Under the pieces are notes generated by a model. That model was not told the origin of the DNA and did not search any database. It saw only the letters and a list, made by a program, of their open reading frames with translations. Both the position numbers and the translations under genes were made by a program. A DNA stretch of 64,000 nucleotides, taken from NCBI GenBank assembly GCA_902702965.1, contig CACRXP010000016.1, positions 2,618,952 through 2,682,951 on the forward strand, read 5' to 3'. Origin of the DNA: Spirometra erinaceieuropaei. Taxonomy: Eukaryota > Platyhelminthes > Cestoda > Diphyllobothriidea > Diphyllobothriidae. Below are positions 22,021 through 34,961 of the stretch, in pieces. The first letter of the stretch is position 1; every line of letters begins with the position of its first letter.

Positions 22021-22985
22021 TTCCATGTTTTCCCCTCCATGCCACTTTTGTTACCATTTCGTCGCCAATTTTGGCAGAATTTACATCGCAGCTGACCGAA
22101 ACACCAGTTCCATCAACAATCATTTCAGGCGAGAACGTCCTTTTTAGAGTATTTATCCGTTGAATGTATTAATACAGCAGGGAAAATTTGCATTCGGTAG
22201 GTCTCTTTCAGTATTAAAAACTGTCCCCCCCTGAAAAAGGGAATGTTCGTTTTGTGTAGATTATAGGACGCGTATACTGTACTCAGGTATATGTGAAACA
22301 CACGGGCAATCCGGTTGAGCAGTAGGGAACAGCTCACACACACAGTGGACATTTGTCGCCGATTCCAGACCACCCACTTCCATTTTTCACAATCCATTCC
22401 TTTTAATCACCATTTTGCCGTCACTTCCAATTGAGTTTGCATCTCCTAGATGAGACGCGACACGTCCTGTCGGATTCGCCGAACGAAAGACACGCTCTGT
22501 CGACCGGTCGCCAGCCTACGGTCTTACGCTTCTCGGACGCATTCAGTCGCCTTACAACGGCCCCTATTACCTCTATCGCTCATTCTCTCACCCATCTGAA
22601 GTCCACCCTTGCTCTCACCTTGGTTAAATCTGCTTCCAACCATTTTGTGTGGAATTAATGTCTACTTTTGTATGTCTCATTTATTTTTGGGAATGTCATT
22701 GAAAAATAAAAGTATACTTACTGAAGTCGTTGTGCAGGCTTGCATCGCTTTTGCTGATGGTGTTGACAAGATAAGCCGGCAATCTGCCACAGGGCGTAGC
22801 TGTAATGACAGAACGAGAGACGAGCTTACATGCCGCTTTCTGATCCCAGATTTGTTAAAAGTTGGTTAGAGGGGTTAGTTAGTACTCAGATCCTCGTGAA
22901 CTCCCCTGTTGAAAAACGTGTAACCAAGAGGACGAAGTATAGACTAAAGTCCTCAAATGGAGACCGATATATGGGTTTAAGGTTG
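22021..22985. other. Unassigned sequence with a possible polyadenylation signal
   Basis: There is an open plus-strand frame (22431-22658) rich in Ser, Thr, Leu and His with no domain. About 45 bases later comes AAAAATAAAAG (AATAAA at about 22704). A terminal exon and 3' end of the Ig gene is possible in principle, but nothing links them. The rest shows no feature. Confidence 0.2.
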
Positions 22986-23155
22986 TAAATAAGAATGTGC
23001 GATCGCTGAAACAAGAGCTTTATTAACATGACGTTCTGGATCCCTGCTCGAACTCATCACCAGAGATAAAAGCTGGCATCATGTTTCCGCACTGCTGCCA
23101 CGATCGTGTCTTCTTCTTCACGACTGCTTCCTTGGACTCGTCTCATTGGTTCTAT
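22986..23155. mobile_element. Deleted hammerhead-bearing Penelope-like mini-element
   Basis: Bases 23000-23075, read minus, contain CTCTGGTGATGAG, TTCGAGCAGG and AACGTCATG, a decayed version of the ribozyme arm at 35409-35450. Bases 23099-23155, read plus, carry the element tail (CGATCGTGTCTTCTTCTTC, CGACTGCTTCC, TTCTATTTG). The centre of the inverted repeat is deleted. TTTAAGGTT occurs on both sides (about 22976 and 23160), a possible target-site duplication. Confidence 0.5.
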
Positions 23156-24621
23156 TTGTTTTAAGGTTCTTAATGCAAAGAAAACGAATGTGTATAACAC
23201 AAAGCCCGCTAGATGTTTAAAAATGCATTTTGGTATTCACTGACTATTATACGTTGATTGCACCATAGATCTAAAGAACATTAAATATCAAGTGATGCCT
23301 AAAAACCCCGTCCAACGCGGATCATGTTCAAAAATAGCTTGTGGTAAGTAATGTATTTGATTAGACCCAATTGCAAACGTGTGACGACAAATGCCTTAGG
23401 AGACATCATTATCCAGGATGTGAAGACATAGGTTTCGTTCAGTAAGTAGGCCGCAGCGCTTAAAAAACCCTGCATGGCTACTACGCTTCCAGTCAAATCC
23501 TAGTAGGCTTCAGCCTGCTGATTCGCTCACTTGACATCCGACATTCAAACAAATGAATTGTGTTCAGATACACAGGCTCTTTCTCCTGTAACTAACTCAA
23601 TATTTAATGTCAACTGGGCTGACTTAAATGTAAATGCACATTTGTGAGGTATATATTTTAAAACTTGAGGGGTGAAATTAATGCGCCTTGCGCTACACAC
23701 ATAAAAGATTCTGCATAATTTGTTTCTTAAGCACCAGATAACCAGCTCAGGACTTGATCTCCGCGCTGAAATAGGTTTTCATTTTGATTAACGCAGTACA
23801 GTACAAGAATAAGTCCTTCTTTCGGCAAGGCATGTTCCCAAAAACGGCAAAATATCTTTGAATGTAGCACACACCGATATGGAAAGCGGTTGATTGCGGC
23901 TGTATCTAGTTAGTGAGACGAAATTAAAGACCACGAGGTCGGTTTTGTAACCACTTATGTGCCCGCATAGTTGGGTGGTTTCTAAATATGGCTTCTTTTA
24001 TTCCAAGGGTTGTGATAAGGACTGTTTAATGATTACCGGATTGAGGAGTAACATATGTTGCCGCATTTCCTAGTTTAGTATTTTGTGTCTAAATTGGAAG
24101 GCAGAGGGGAACTAGCGACCTCACTATTTTGTGAGCTCGTGAGACCGACATATGAATAGTTTATTGAGCATTCGTCAGATGCGTTTGTAGAAATTAGATG
24201 AGAAAACACCTTACAGATTTTACAACAATATTATAATAGCTAAGCATTTTTCCTCGTCTGTGTAACCTATGAAAGTGACTGGTTTTAACAGGACTGTTGT
24301 CAAAGTTGATTTACTAAGAAGGATGTTCTGCTTCGTTTTGACTCTATCTCTACCATTTTGGTTAAAACCATCCGCTTGATCGCGCTTTTAATACCAACCT
24401 AGAATTTTAGTGCTGGCATTGGTATGCTGCCTCAGTGTGGCAGACACGACAATTTTTCGTAAAATAAGTTATAAATGATTAGCGTCGCCTGGCTATATCG
24501 GAAGAATGTGGAGGGCTTAACTGCAACATTTCCTCTTCATCGATCGCTGAGATAGCCGTTCTGACATTGGTTAGGGTGCAAGCCAGAGAATGTGCAAAAT
24601 TACAACAAAGCGGCACTACAA
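23156..24621. other. Unassigned sequence
   Basis: About 1.5 kb with no recognisable gene, RNA or repeat family. Confidence 0.3.
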
Positions 24622-24735
24622 NNNNNNNNNNNNNNNNNNNNNNNNNNNNNNNNNNNNNNNNNNNNNNNNNNNNNNNNNNNNNNNNNNNNNNNNNNNNNNN
24701 NNNNNNNNNNNNNNNNNNNNNNNNNNNNNNNNNNN
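24622..24735. other. Assembly gap (114 N)
   Basis: A run of N. It lies exactly where the left arm of FB copy 6 should be, so the palindrome probably caused the break. Confidence 0.95.
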
Positions 24736-25564
24736 TTCAAACGAACTTCTTACCGGCTGAATCTAAAAGCCATACTTAACTATCATGCTTTTTTTCACCA
24801 GTGTTCGACGCCCTTAAAAATGCAATTATATTTCATGGAAAACATGCACAAAAATATTCGTTTTCTTGTTCATTCGGTAGAAAATTATGCCTTCTTCCAA
24901 TTTTATACGCGAAAGAAGGGTATAATTTGGCTTTAAAGAATTTTTCCAATTCTCGAAAATTTTGAACTCGACCTGCCGTTACACTTGCATTCGCGTTTTC
25001 CAAATTACATGCCGCATATCTTCCGCGTAGGAAAAATCATACATTTCTCCACGATATTTAAAGGAGACTATATGGGGTTCATAAAATTTTGCAGTGGATA
25101 TGAACCATATTGTTGACTTTACAAAAAATATTGGTGAATGCAGAGACATGGCATTTTATGAACGGGCAATTTACAGTATTAAAAATCGCGTAATTAGAAA
25201 GGTTTTGAAACCAAATTTCACCCTTTTTCGAGTAACAGATTGGAAGAAGACGTAGGTGTCTACCGAAAGAACAAGAGGATGAATATTTTTATGCATATTT
25301 TCCATGAAATATGATTTAATTTTTAAGGGCGTCTAAACTCTATGAAAAAATGCATGCTAGTTAAGTAATCATGATTTTAGAGTATAGATTTTGCATGGAA
25401 CTTGTAAGAAGTTCGTTCGAAAGCCGGCATCCTCACGTAAATGAAATATTATAGAATTATGCTGCATGATTATTAGTTTTACAACCCTACTTAATTAATA
25501 TTTTTTAACACAAAAGCGTATTTCGCAATTTCGGTTGACATTTCATGAGTTAACCCACCTACTC
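24736..25564. mobile_element. FB palindromic element, copy 6 (left end in the gap)
   Basis: It resumes inside the left arm (TTCAAACGAACTTCTTACCG) and ends CATGAGTTAACCCACCTACTC before TA. Arm landmarks ATTATATTTCATGGAAAACATGC and, mirrored, GCATATTTTCCATGAAATATG are present. Confidence 0.55.
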
Positions 25565-26039
25565 TACTTCAGTGAGGTCTGCATTTCTATTTTTCATGCT
25601 TATATGCCTCACTTCATAACACTTATGACCTACTGACGATCGACAACGATCGTGAAACAGCTGTTTGCATCTGGCCTGTTGCCCACTCAGCGATCTGCTT
25701 ATGCATTATATGTGGTATGAGCCCTAAGACACAGCGTTCGTTGTCGTCGGTAGAAATCCGGCACACGGACAGAGTGAGATCGAGTGACATCCTAACCCCC
25801 AACAGTGAGGGTCACACGCCCACTTGGCATGTTTGTATACTTCATACGGCCTATGGCATAATAAAGATCGGTTTCGACCGTCAAACCCCTTTCTGCGTCC
25901 TGCCAGTTAATCTATTATTATCTTGAGATGCATATACATATATATGCACATTATATGCAGTCAGTGGCCGATACCACCAAACTTTAACATACGTTCTAAT
26001 ATACGATAATATTAATTACTGCGCAACTGAACAATTTGA
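25565..26039. other. Unassigned sequence with weak S2 traces
   Basis: TGTGGTATGAGCCCTAAGACACAGCG (25711) resembles the S2 segment TATGAGCCCCAAGGCACAACGG, so an S2 3' fragment is likely. No gene is seen. Confidence 0.35.
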
Positions 26040-26300
26040 TATTTCAGACGTGCCCAGATGTGCATTTTTAATGAACATTCTTTTGACCGCCTGTAAAAAC
26101 CACACTCGATAAGAAATGATTACTTAATGAGCATGCGCTTTTTCCATTTATTTTCAGTGTCCTCGCAAATTCAAATATATTATGCAGAAAGCATTCATGG
26201 CAATATCCTTCCTTACGCTTATCTGGTAGCAAATCGTGTCTTTTTCAAATTTTACGCAGAAGAAAATTTCAATTCACAATTACTTTTGTCAACGCTCTAG
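26040..26300. mobile_element. FB arm fragment
   Basis: CCACACTCGATAAGAAATGA, TTACTTAATGAGCATGC and AATTCAAATATATTATGCAG follow the order of an FB left arm. Neither element end is present. Confidence 0.45.
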
Positions 26301-27164
26301 TACAACTTTTAGCCACCGAAAAAGCCTGCAAAATCTACTGTTCACGGAGGGAAATTAGGGGTCTGCCCTTCAAAACTGCTCTTGATGACAGCGGAATAAA
26401 CCCGCCCTCTCCTTTTTTCCTCGTTAGTTCACTTTTGGCACGGGCTACTTTTGCAGCCAATTTCAACGATAATAACCCGTCGCGTCTTTTGGACAGGGCT
26501 AATTGGCACCTTTTCACTGCTGTGGCACTGCAAGGCTAATTACGTGGTGCACCTGTTTGCGCAAATTTGACTCGAACGAAGCAGCGTGTTGTACGTTTGA
26601 GAGATTACTGATTGCCTTTCTTCCATCAGTAATGTGAACCGTACCCAGGTGGCACTATCCATGCAAGAACTCAGTTGCGGCTGTTTTGCGGACCTCTCTC
26701 TTTCAGATTTTTTAAAAATGTTGCGGTCAGAAAAAGACAGTGTGAAACTGATGCAGGAGTCGGGAGACTCAATGACATGATTTAACGCTAGTGAGTTTGG
26801 AATTTCGGCTCTTTCCTGATTTCTTGCGTGTAAGTTACTTTTCAACCTTTTGGGCTGCACCTACTTATTGATCCATAGGGGATTTGATTATTTGCGCAAA
26901 GTGGGGTCGGCAAACATCGGTGTTAGGACAACTGAATTACTTCGCAAAGCCACATTTCCAAGGCTTTCGATGCCGTGATTTGTATTCGAGTTTCTGGCCA
27001 CGTGACCCTAGACGCAAATAGACTGAAAATCAGATGCAGTTGGCCATTTTCAGTGGGTGAGGTAACGCGTGGAACTTGAAAATGGAAATTTAAATTAGTA
27101 TTTTGGAACATCACGAATGTCGTGCATTTAATATATCAACTTAACATTTTCTAGATCAGATTAA
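26301..27164. other. Unassigned sequence
   Basis: Several short minus-strand ORFs, none with a recognisable domain. No repeat match was found. Confidence 0.3.
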
Positions 27165-28517
27165 GTAAGTTTATTAAGGGAATGAGGCTTTCGCCCTTGT
27201 GCTCCCTGTTCATATCGAAAAACAGAATTAGAATCATCAAATACATCAGCCAGTTCGGAAATTCAAAGTTAACGGTAAGTGTGAGCCAGGCGCAAACCAC
27301 CGCCGCTGTAGTAGCAGTTTCTCAGAAAATGAGCATCTAGTCTCCATTTAAAGGATTCGACAGTTTCGGAAAGAACCGCCTCATCAGGGAGTCCGTTCCA
27401 TACGCCAATGACTCTGTGGGAGAAGGCGTTCCGTCGGACGTCCGAATGAGACAGCTTTCTCTGCAGTTTGAAGGGATGACAACGCAGACGGTTAGTCCCG
27501 GCCAATTCAAAGAATTCATCAAAGTCTAGGGTGCACTCACGGCGTCTGACAATCCTGTAGGTTTGAATGAGATCACCGCGCAGTTGCCTGTAATTTAGAG
27601 GAAACAGATTTAGTAAGGCAGATGATGAAGATTCTTGACCATCTTCGTAGCCATCGCCTCTACTCTTCCCAGTCATTGATAATCTTTCTAAAACCACGGT
27701 CGCCAGGCCTGGACTATGTACTCTAAGGGAGACCGGACGAATGCCCCATAGGTTTTCCCGAACAGCTCTTTATCGATTTGCACAAAGCCTCGCCTCAGAG
27801 CATATAATACCCTTATCGCACTTTAACAGCTTTTTGACACTGTACTCATGGCTTCAACGAGGAGGTCATTAGGACTCCGAGGTCTTTCTGTTCCACAACA
27901 TTTGAAAGGGACTGACCACCAAGGACGTATTGAAAGGAATCGTCCTCCTTAGTGGTCTTTTTGATTCGGAGTCTGAGGAACGCACATTTGTCCGCATTAA
28001 AATTAAGGAGCCAACGAGCTGACCAACTGTTCAGGCGGTTGAGACTGTCTTGAAGCGCGTGCCCGTCTGCGTCAGATCTGATGGCTCTCCACAGCTTAAC
28101 ATCCTCAGCAAACATAATGGCGCTGCATCCCAGGTCGTCGACGCGGTCTTTAATGTAACCCAGGAATAGCAACGGCCCTAAGACAGAGCCCTGGTTTGCA
28201 CCACTTAGAACGGGGGCATGAGTTGACCTTGAAGCCACGACGCACACGGTTTGTGATCTCCCGGTAAGAAAATCTGTTATCCATGTCAGCAACCTTCCGC
28301 TTATCCCAATTTCAGAAAGTTTGTAGATTAGGCGTTTGTGTGGGACGCTGTCGAACGCCTTCTTGAAGTCTGTGTAAATGACATCGACCCTACTATCCTC
28401 GTCCATTGCGCGAGTCCACTGCTCCGTTGAGCGTAATAACCTGAAAAGGCACGAGCGGTGTTTTCTGAAGCCGTGCTGCAGGTCTGGGAGTAAGTGGCCC
28501 TGCTTCTGGAACTTCAT
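27165..28517 (-). pseudogene. Non-LTR retrotransposon (CR1/Jockey-like) reverse-transcriptase relic
   Basis: The minus strand reads as the 3' half of a LINE ORF2. From 28517 to 27846 it is open and shows reverse-transcriptase motifs in order: GFRKHRS, the motif A aspartate in VIYTDFKKAFDSVPH, the QGSVLGPLLFLGYI block, and motif C. Motif C, normally FADD in this group, reads FAED, so one catalytic aspartate is lost. After frameshifts around 27690-27850, a second open segment (27697-27269) gives the typical C-terminal tail (RGDLIQTYRIV, then LRCHPFKLQ, then RRNAFSHRVIGVWNGLP). The 5' part (endonuclease) is missing; the sequence breaks at 28517. It probably ends near TTAATAAACTTACTT at 27165-27180. 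The element is dead. Confidence 0.8.
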
Positions 28518-29242
28518 TGTTGCAATTTATTTATCTACATTGCGTTAAAATTGCGAATGTGTCAATTTGTTATCCCTCGGTTTAAACAAAGTGCAATATG
28601 TCATAGTACTGCATTCTCAAGTTGGCTTGTAACTATGCCCAATTATCTTCCTGAATGCACTGATTATTATAAGCATGCATATTTTGGAATTGTGCCACTG
28701 AGGCAGAATATCAAAATAAATAGTCACCGTGCCAACGTATCTTCAGCGTTTTATCATCGCACTCCGTTCCACAGATGTGGGTGTAGAGCATTTTTGAGCA
28801 TTAATCTGCGTTACTTTATATTTAAGCATCTTTTGTGTCAATAATTGTGCTAGGTGGCAGCTGTACGTCCCTGCGGACAGTAATCTAAACCTAATGCATT
28901 TACCAGATCAAATATTGCCTACTCGAAAAAATTATTTTTAATTTCACATAAACCAGGTGGGACGGACAGAGGGCAGTCGCGTTATTTGCAGAAAAATAAA
29001 CAGAAATTATTCCTGCCTTAAAATTCGGGATTTGCATATCATTTGGATTTTATGCCCGAAAGAATCTGTCATAACACTTACAAGCAGTCATTTGTCTCAA
29101 CACACTACTTTTATACCGGCGTTTGCAAATGGTACTAGCAGAAGGCTTAAAAGTAAGCAAAAACAACTAGCCTGGTAATGGTATAAAGCTGAAAAAGAAT
29201 CCTCTTCCCCGTGTCGAAAACGCAGACGGCAAGGGTCGAGTT
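28518..29242. other. Unassigned sequence
   Basis: Open plus-strand frames here carry no domain. No repeat match was found. Confidence 0.3.
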
Positions 29243-29469
29243 CGCTGTCCTGGTCTCAAGCGTAAGCGAAATGTGGGCAATGAAAGTAAAGCAGGCCGAA
29301 GGGGGATGTTGAGACCGTCAGTGGTGAAAGCAGCCGAGACTGAAATGGAAAAGGCAATTTGATGTAGGACAAATCGGCCGCGCGATTGAAGGAAGCCTAG
29401 AATCGCCGCAAAAACATGGCTGACAGGACATACGGGATGCAGAAGTGCCCCAAACTTAACGGTTAATCT

Positions 29470-29830
29470 AACTGTGACCTCAAAAGTAAACCTTATCCTA
29501 TCGTTGACCCGAACTTTAGCACTAGACCTAACCCTAAACCTACAACAAACCCAGCACTAACCCCAGACCTAGACTTAACTATGACCCAAATTCTAAACGT
29601 AACCTTAACACTAACCATACTCTTATTATAAACAAAACTTTAAATTCAACCCTAACGCTGACCTTAACTGGAACCCTACCCTAACCCTAACACAATACGT
29701 AAACCTAAACGGCAACCTAAACCCTAAATCTAACCGGAACGCTTAAACTTAACACAGACCCTAACCCTAAACGCAATTCGCAGCCTGACACCAACTCAAA
29801 CCCTTAAACTAACCGAGACTGAAGTGGAAA
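29470..29830 (-). repeat. Degenerate telomere-like array
   Basis: CCCTAA-type units (CTAACCCTAAACC, ACCCTACCCTAACCCTAAC) are heavily diverged over about 360 bases. They read as TTAGGG on the minus strand. Confidence 0.65.
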
Positions 29831-29844
29831 AGTTAACCTGATGT

Positions 29845-29937
29845 ATTCCTCGTAGCTCAGGTGATTAGAGCGTTGGCTGTACTAAAACCTTCGCCTTACT
29901 GTCGTGGGTTCGAATCTCACTGAGGCGCCGAGTTTTT
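29845..29937 (+). mobile_element. S1 tRNA-like module
   Basis: A-box region GTAGCTCAGGTGATTAGAGC and B-box region GTGGGTTCGAATCTCAC, followed by GAGGCGCCGAGTTTTTTAC. Nearly identical modules lie at 45468-45555 and 45770-45860. The central loop lacks a clean anticodon stem, so it is treated as SINE-type. Confidence 0.6.
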
Positions 29938-30039
29938 TACAGTTACGTCAATGAGAACATAAAACTGAGGCATGATAAATCCGCCGCGAAATTGACGAAA
30001 GCCTTGATTCTCTGCAAAAGACCCGCGCGGTACAGCAAT

Positions 30040-30400
30040 ACCCCAAACCTAACGGTAAAACTAATCATAACGCCAAAATTAAACCATATACTTAACGTAG
30101 TAATGAACCTACCGCTGAACCTTAATACTAAACCTAATGCCAAGCCTGTCATGAATCCAGTCCTTACCCTAAGCCTTACTTTAATCATGACCCAAATCCT
30201 AACCCTTACCTTAACTACAACCCTACCCCTTATCCTAATCGTAACCCTAACCTAGCCGAAACATTAACAATAGACGTAAATCCAAACCGCAGACCAAACC
30301 CTAACTCTAACCGGAACCATTAAACTTGTCACACACCCTAACCCCTCAACTGAATTCTGAGCTTGACACTAACCCAAACCCTACAACAAACCCTCTCTCT
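30040..30400 (-). repeat. Degenerate telomere-like array
   Basis: Diverged CCCTAA units (CTTACCCTAAGCC, CGTAACCCTAACCTAG) fill most of this stretch. It lies inside the type C element. Confidence 0.65.
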
Positions 30401-30532
30401 TAACAGAAACTTCAGGTTGTTCTGTTCCGTTTTGATTTTGGCTACTTGCCTACTAACGATTTCAGCATCCTCCTTCGACTTACTTTACTTTTAATACCCC
30501 CCATTGCGCTTACACCTGGGACCAGGACAGCG

Positions 30533-33109
30533 TAACCGACTTCTACCAAGTAGATAAAAGTTATTAGGAAAAAGCATTAACAGGTCGAGCATTCCAGTAT
30601 TTCGACTAAAACTTCGATAAAAATCAAGTGGAGATTCGTCGTCGAGGTACCCTTTTAAACTTCTTTTTAGAGGGTTGGCTTATTAAAGATTTGTTAAATG
30701 ATTAAGAGAATATTTATCGTACGTCACTATTAAAGACGGTTATTTTTTAAGCGATTAGGTCCTGTGTTTCAGCTAATACAAAAACATAACCCCAAAAGAT
30801 TCTGAAAACTCACCTTCATGGTATGTGCCTTCAAGAACAATCTTATTTTTATGGTTTCCATAAAGAGGAATAACAGAACCTATCTTCCATATCTTTCCCG
30901 GTGGGAAAAATTTAAAACATTGAATTTGTCGCCACCATTTTAGGCACTCGGCAACAATTTAACGGTAGTTTTACAGAAGAAGCGTCCTCCAGATACCCAG
31001 TAGATGGAACATCTGTGATTGTCTTTGTTGGCTATTTTGGAATAGAATAGCCAATGGCTGATTTTACGGCATGTGACCTTATGTATACCTCTATTTTAGG
31101 AGATGCATTTGGAATAGTTTTCGATTTATTAGAAGATTTTTCAGGAATGCTGACACATCTCGCTACTTACATCGCCTACCGTGGTTTATTCAGTTCGCTT
31201 AAGCCCTAGAGGAGAGGGAATGGCGGAAGAATATTAGAAAGAAGTTCGCCGGGGAGCATCACAGGTCGCATCTCTGTGTGATGTTGAGGCTCTGCTGATA
31301 GTTGGACATAGTGGAGCAAGCGCTCTTTCCTGACGGCCCTGACTAATAAACTGGTGAGGTATGGCTATAAGTATCCCTACATTGCAGACGGCTTTCTCCT
31401 AAGTTTCAGGAGGTTCGATTGTGGCTTGGAACGGCCACTCGTACGACGGGGATGTACTTATTCCCTTGTTTGACCAGCAAGCAATCGTATTGCGTACAAC
31501 GATAGGCAACAGTATAGAGAAAGAACCCACTTAACTGTCGGTAGACTGTGGATCGTGTCATATGAGGCTTGTTTTAGCATACATTTGCAGGCTGTTGCAG
31601 AAATTACACTCCCAACAGCGATTACTTCCAATGACCTCACACCTTAACTCAAAATCCGTTGATTCGTAACATTTATTTTTTGTTTATCGTTTAATTCCTA
31701 GTCTTATTTCCGTTGTCGTACAGTAGCGTAGGATAATACTGTCGGCTTACATCCGGGCTATTTCGGCGTTTTCTCTCATTTTGTCAACTTGCTGTCTAGC
31801 AAGTCATAAGCAAGCCATAAGTCACGTGTGGCACGATCCTCAGTCGACTGATAGATAAGCGGTGTCCTTCTCCATCTCACTGCCCAAAAATGTATGACGG
31901 ACCAACCTTAAAGGGCAGATTGCGTAGTTTCCGTTGACATGCATGGACACCGCATCGGAATTTGAACACGATCAGTAATTGGTCCTGGTTATAACAATTA
32001 TAATCTTTTTTCGTGACCTATAGAAGAAGAGTATTCATCCAAACAAAAATTCATTGTTGCGGTTTGGACGCAGCTCCGACACCCCGTCTCCACACTATCG
32101 TTATTATCCTTGTCGGGCGGGGATCGGTATGGACTGATAGATTGTCTCCACTTCCTAACTTGCAGGCCGAGCCTGTTGCAGCAGGGTACGAAATTTACTT
32201 GATTAGTCGTTTGTGGAAATCTGGGCCAATCCGCGTTACAGTCGGAGCGTGATGTGAGCATAGCCAAAGCTTTAGCCACCTGCACTACGAGACTAAATCA
32301 ACGGCCTTGGTTTTTTTTCATAATCTGACTATATTACACGCCAGGCCTACGGCAGTATGCCGTTAGAATCGTCTTTTTAATAAAGCTTTGTATGGAGCAT
32401 ACGAAGCCGGCCGCGATAGCTGCCACGGACTCTGAGCTAATTCAGTCAAGAACCGTCTGTATGATTAAAGATCAACAACACAAACGCTTCTAAGGATGGA
32501 AGTTTAGGCCAAGGGAGTTCTCTTAGTCAGAAAAAAATTCTTGCAGCAGATTCTAAGCGTTGGTAAGATATAAAGGTAATTTTTAGTCAATAAAGTGCGA
32601 TTGTACTTTCAGTGCTTCGTTATACAGTTTATCTTTTACCTTCACTGCCTAAATTGAAGTAACACGATACATTGCAGGCTTCTCCGCAGTCTGTTGTTCG
32701 TTGAGATGTGAAGGACGGCTTGCTTTACCTGAAAAACACCCTAAACGCAAAATAAGATCGATGTCTATACAGGCGAAGTCATTTTAGAGTGTTTTGTTTC
32801 AAATGCAAAGGTTTCGTGACATAAAATATGCACAGTGATAGTTCACTTGACCTTATTCACTGCCAGTCGAACTATGACCGTTGTAGAATCCAAAATGTTC
32901 AAAAAACTGAAATTTTTAGGTTATTGTTGGAACGTTACATTTTTTACGACTAACAGCACGCCCGGACCATAAGTAACAATGACCGGAATAGCGAAGTTCG
33001 CTGCCTTGCTGAAACTGCTATCACAATAATATTGTCACTCATGTGGCCAAGAAAGTCACTTCGAATCAACGCATGCGCAGTAACAGAAAAGATTCTACCG
33101 CCATGTTTG
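30533..33109. other. Unassigned sequence
   Basis: About 2.6 kb with no recognisable gene or repeat. The overlapping ORFs at 31998-32285 (minus) and 32013-32252 (plus) shadow one another and have no domain. Confidence 0.3.
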
Positions 33110-33775
33110 GTCAAAAATGACTACTTGGGCAGTATTAATATAAGCCGTTTATTTTTTTCTGCCCATGTCACGTGCGGAATTATTTTATTTTGTGTGCTCG
33201 TTCATTAGCAAGTCACGTCATAATTAACCATTAACTTGTAGCAAGGCGCCTTACAGTCTTAAAAATGCTTGCAAGTATGCGGCATTTTAGAATCGTGAGG
33301 CGTCCACTAATATGACATCGTGAATATCCGTTTATTGATGCCGCTATACGACATCTTCTAAAGAGCGTAGAACATTATAATTCTCCTTGTACGAAACGTA
33401 AACAGCATAAAGTCTATAAAGTCTAGTCGACAGAGCGACCGACGGTAGGTTATAATCGATGGTCTTTTAAAACGAAAGAAAACAATTTTTCAAGTATAAA
33501 GTAAGGAGAATACTTAATGTGCTATCAAGCAACTGTAGACAGGGAAATTTTTACACATAGCATCTGCATTTTAATTGCTAAAAGCACAAAAACTCCGTGG
33601 AAAAAACCATATGGCTTTGGAACTCGTCTGTAACGAATGAGAATTTTTATTCGACCGGAAGGGAGAGTATCCAGTAGTTACTACAAACTCACCTTTCTTA
33701 TCGAAAGCGCGTTTTAAAATTTCGGTAAACATTTATTGGCATGTGCCACATTATGCACATTTTCGTGCGTCTTCC
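33110..33775. mobile_element. Probable decayed FB element
   Basis: AAAAATGACTACTTGGGCAG, GTTCATTAGCAAGTCACGTC and, near the end, TTTTAAAATTTCGGTAAACATT match FB landmarks in the expected order. Identity is low and neither terminus is clear. Confidence 0.35.
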
Positions 33776-34961
33776 ATTTCATACGGCTTTAAGTGACTCG
33801 TTTAAACGTATTCCCTAATTAATAAATACGTATGCCCTGCATACACTATATATTTCTTCTAATTCTGGTGTCAGTTGTAGAGATACAGCACTTAATGAGC
33901 AGGCTGCATAGTTATTAAACTTGCGGATATTAAGCTCGAATTCTCATGCTGCTATACGCTTTTAAATGTAACTGATATACTCTCTTTAAAAGGCAGTTTA
34001 CCACAGAAGATATACTTTATCCGCGAAAGCAATCGTACACAGGCCTGATTCACTCTAATCAAAACTCCATCAACGGTGCGCCGATTTGCCACACACGCAC
34101 ACCACCCTGCGCAACCACCTTCAGGCTTGCAAACGCTGAATGCTTAAAGATTCATCGTCTTTCGAATGACGTGACTCGTGCTTCAGTTCTCATGGCCCAG
34201 AAAACGGTTTCGAATGAGAGCCTGGAGTTCCAGACAAATGAGTAGCTCAACAAAGTCTGACACAAAAAGTGTTTTTATAAGGTCTGAAAACCACTTATGA
34301 ACATACGCAGTGGGCACTGACTGTGTTCAAGGTCCTGTTTGGAGCAACGCACGTCATATTTTGACTCTTGTTTCAACATGTAGCAACCAAACGTGCGCTT
34401 TGTTAAAGTGCCCACTACTACGAAAGGCAGCCAATGGCCGAAATAAACACCACCACCCCCACAGACACCTCATATATAACTGACACTTGCGCTATGGTTT
34501 GTAGCCTTTAACACGCTCGATGAGTATTCCTTCTAATCAAAACTCGCCTATGCATGTCGTCCCCCATGCGCCCAAGGCCGCCCGCAGGTCCGATTAATAT
34601 GCTCTGTCGCTTATATACCTATCCTCCTTTTGTAAATATGTGATGACCATTCGCGATTGAAGATGAGGCCCCGATATTTTTGACGTCATTAAATTCCGCG
34701 TGTTCTGTCGCCCTCGTTTCATTAAAAAAAATTGTTTACCAACTTCCTCTATTTATTCCTACATCCGTACATATGTTTAGCGACTATGACATTTGTGTAT
34801 TTATTAGTCAGTGTTTGTATGCATATACAAATTCGTCAAGAACTAACAGGCACAATAAAAGCTTCAGGTCAAATTTCTGAAGTGGAAAACGTCTCACACA
34901 CCCTATTTATAGCAACCGAAAGGTCTGCAAGCGTCCGCTGTGCCAGGATCAGCAAACTATG
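33776..34961. other. Unassigned sequence
   Basis: No recognisable gene or repeat family. Confidence 0.3.

Larger units (their letters stand above)
29243..30532. mobile_element. TIR element type C with telomere-like arrays and tRNA-like module, copy 1
   Basis: The left end (CGCTGTCCTGGTCTCAAGCG to GAAATGGAAAAGGCAA, about 125 bases) is an inverted repeat of the right end (TTTTGATTTTGGCTACTTGC to CTGGGACCAGGACAGCG). Inside are two degenerate CCCTAA arrays (29470-29830 and 30040-30400) separated by an S1 tRNA-like module. The same plan is found at 45341-46401. ORFs within are products of the CCTAAN periodicity. It is non-autonomous, with no transposase. Confidence 0.6.

Noticed and set aside
22431..22710. 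Terminal exon of the Ig gene with polyadenylation signal
   Set aside because: Only an open frame and an AATAAA are present, and neither phase nor domain links it to the known exons. Kept only as an unassigned stretch.
29992..30255. ORFs rich in Leu, Thr and Asn (29992-30255 plus, 29943-30188 minus)
   Set aside because: They are products of the CCCTAA-like periodicity of the telomere-like array.
29470..30400. True telomere or subtelomere
   Set aside because: The arrays are short, strongly degenerate, occur at nine places in both orientations, and mostly sit inside elements with inverted ends.
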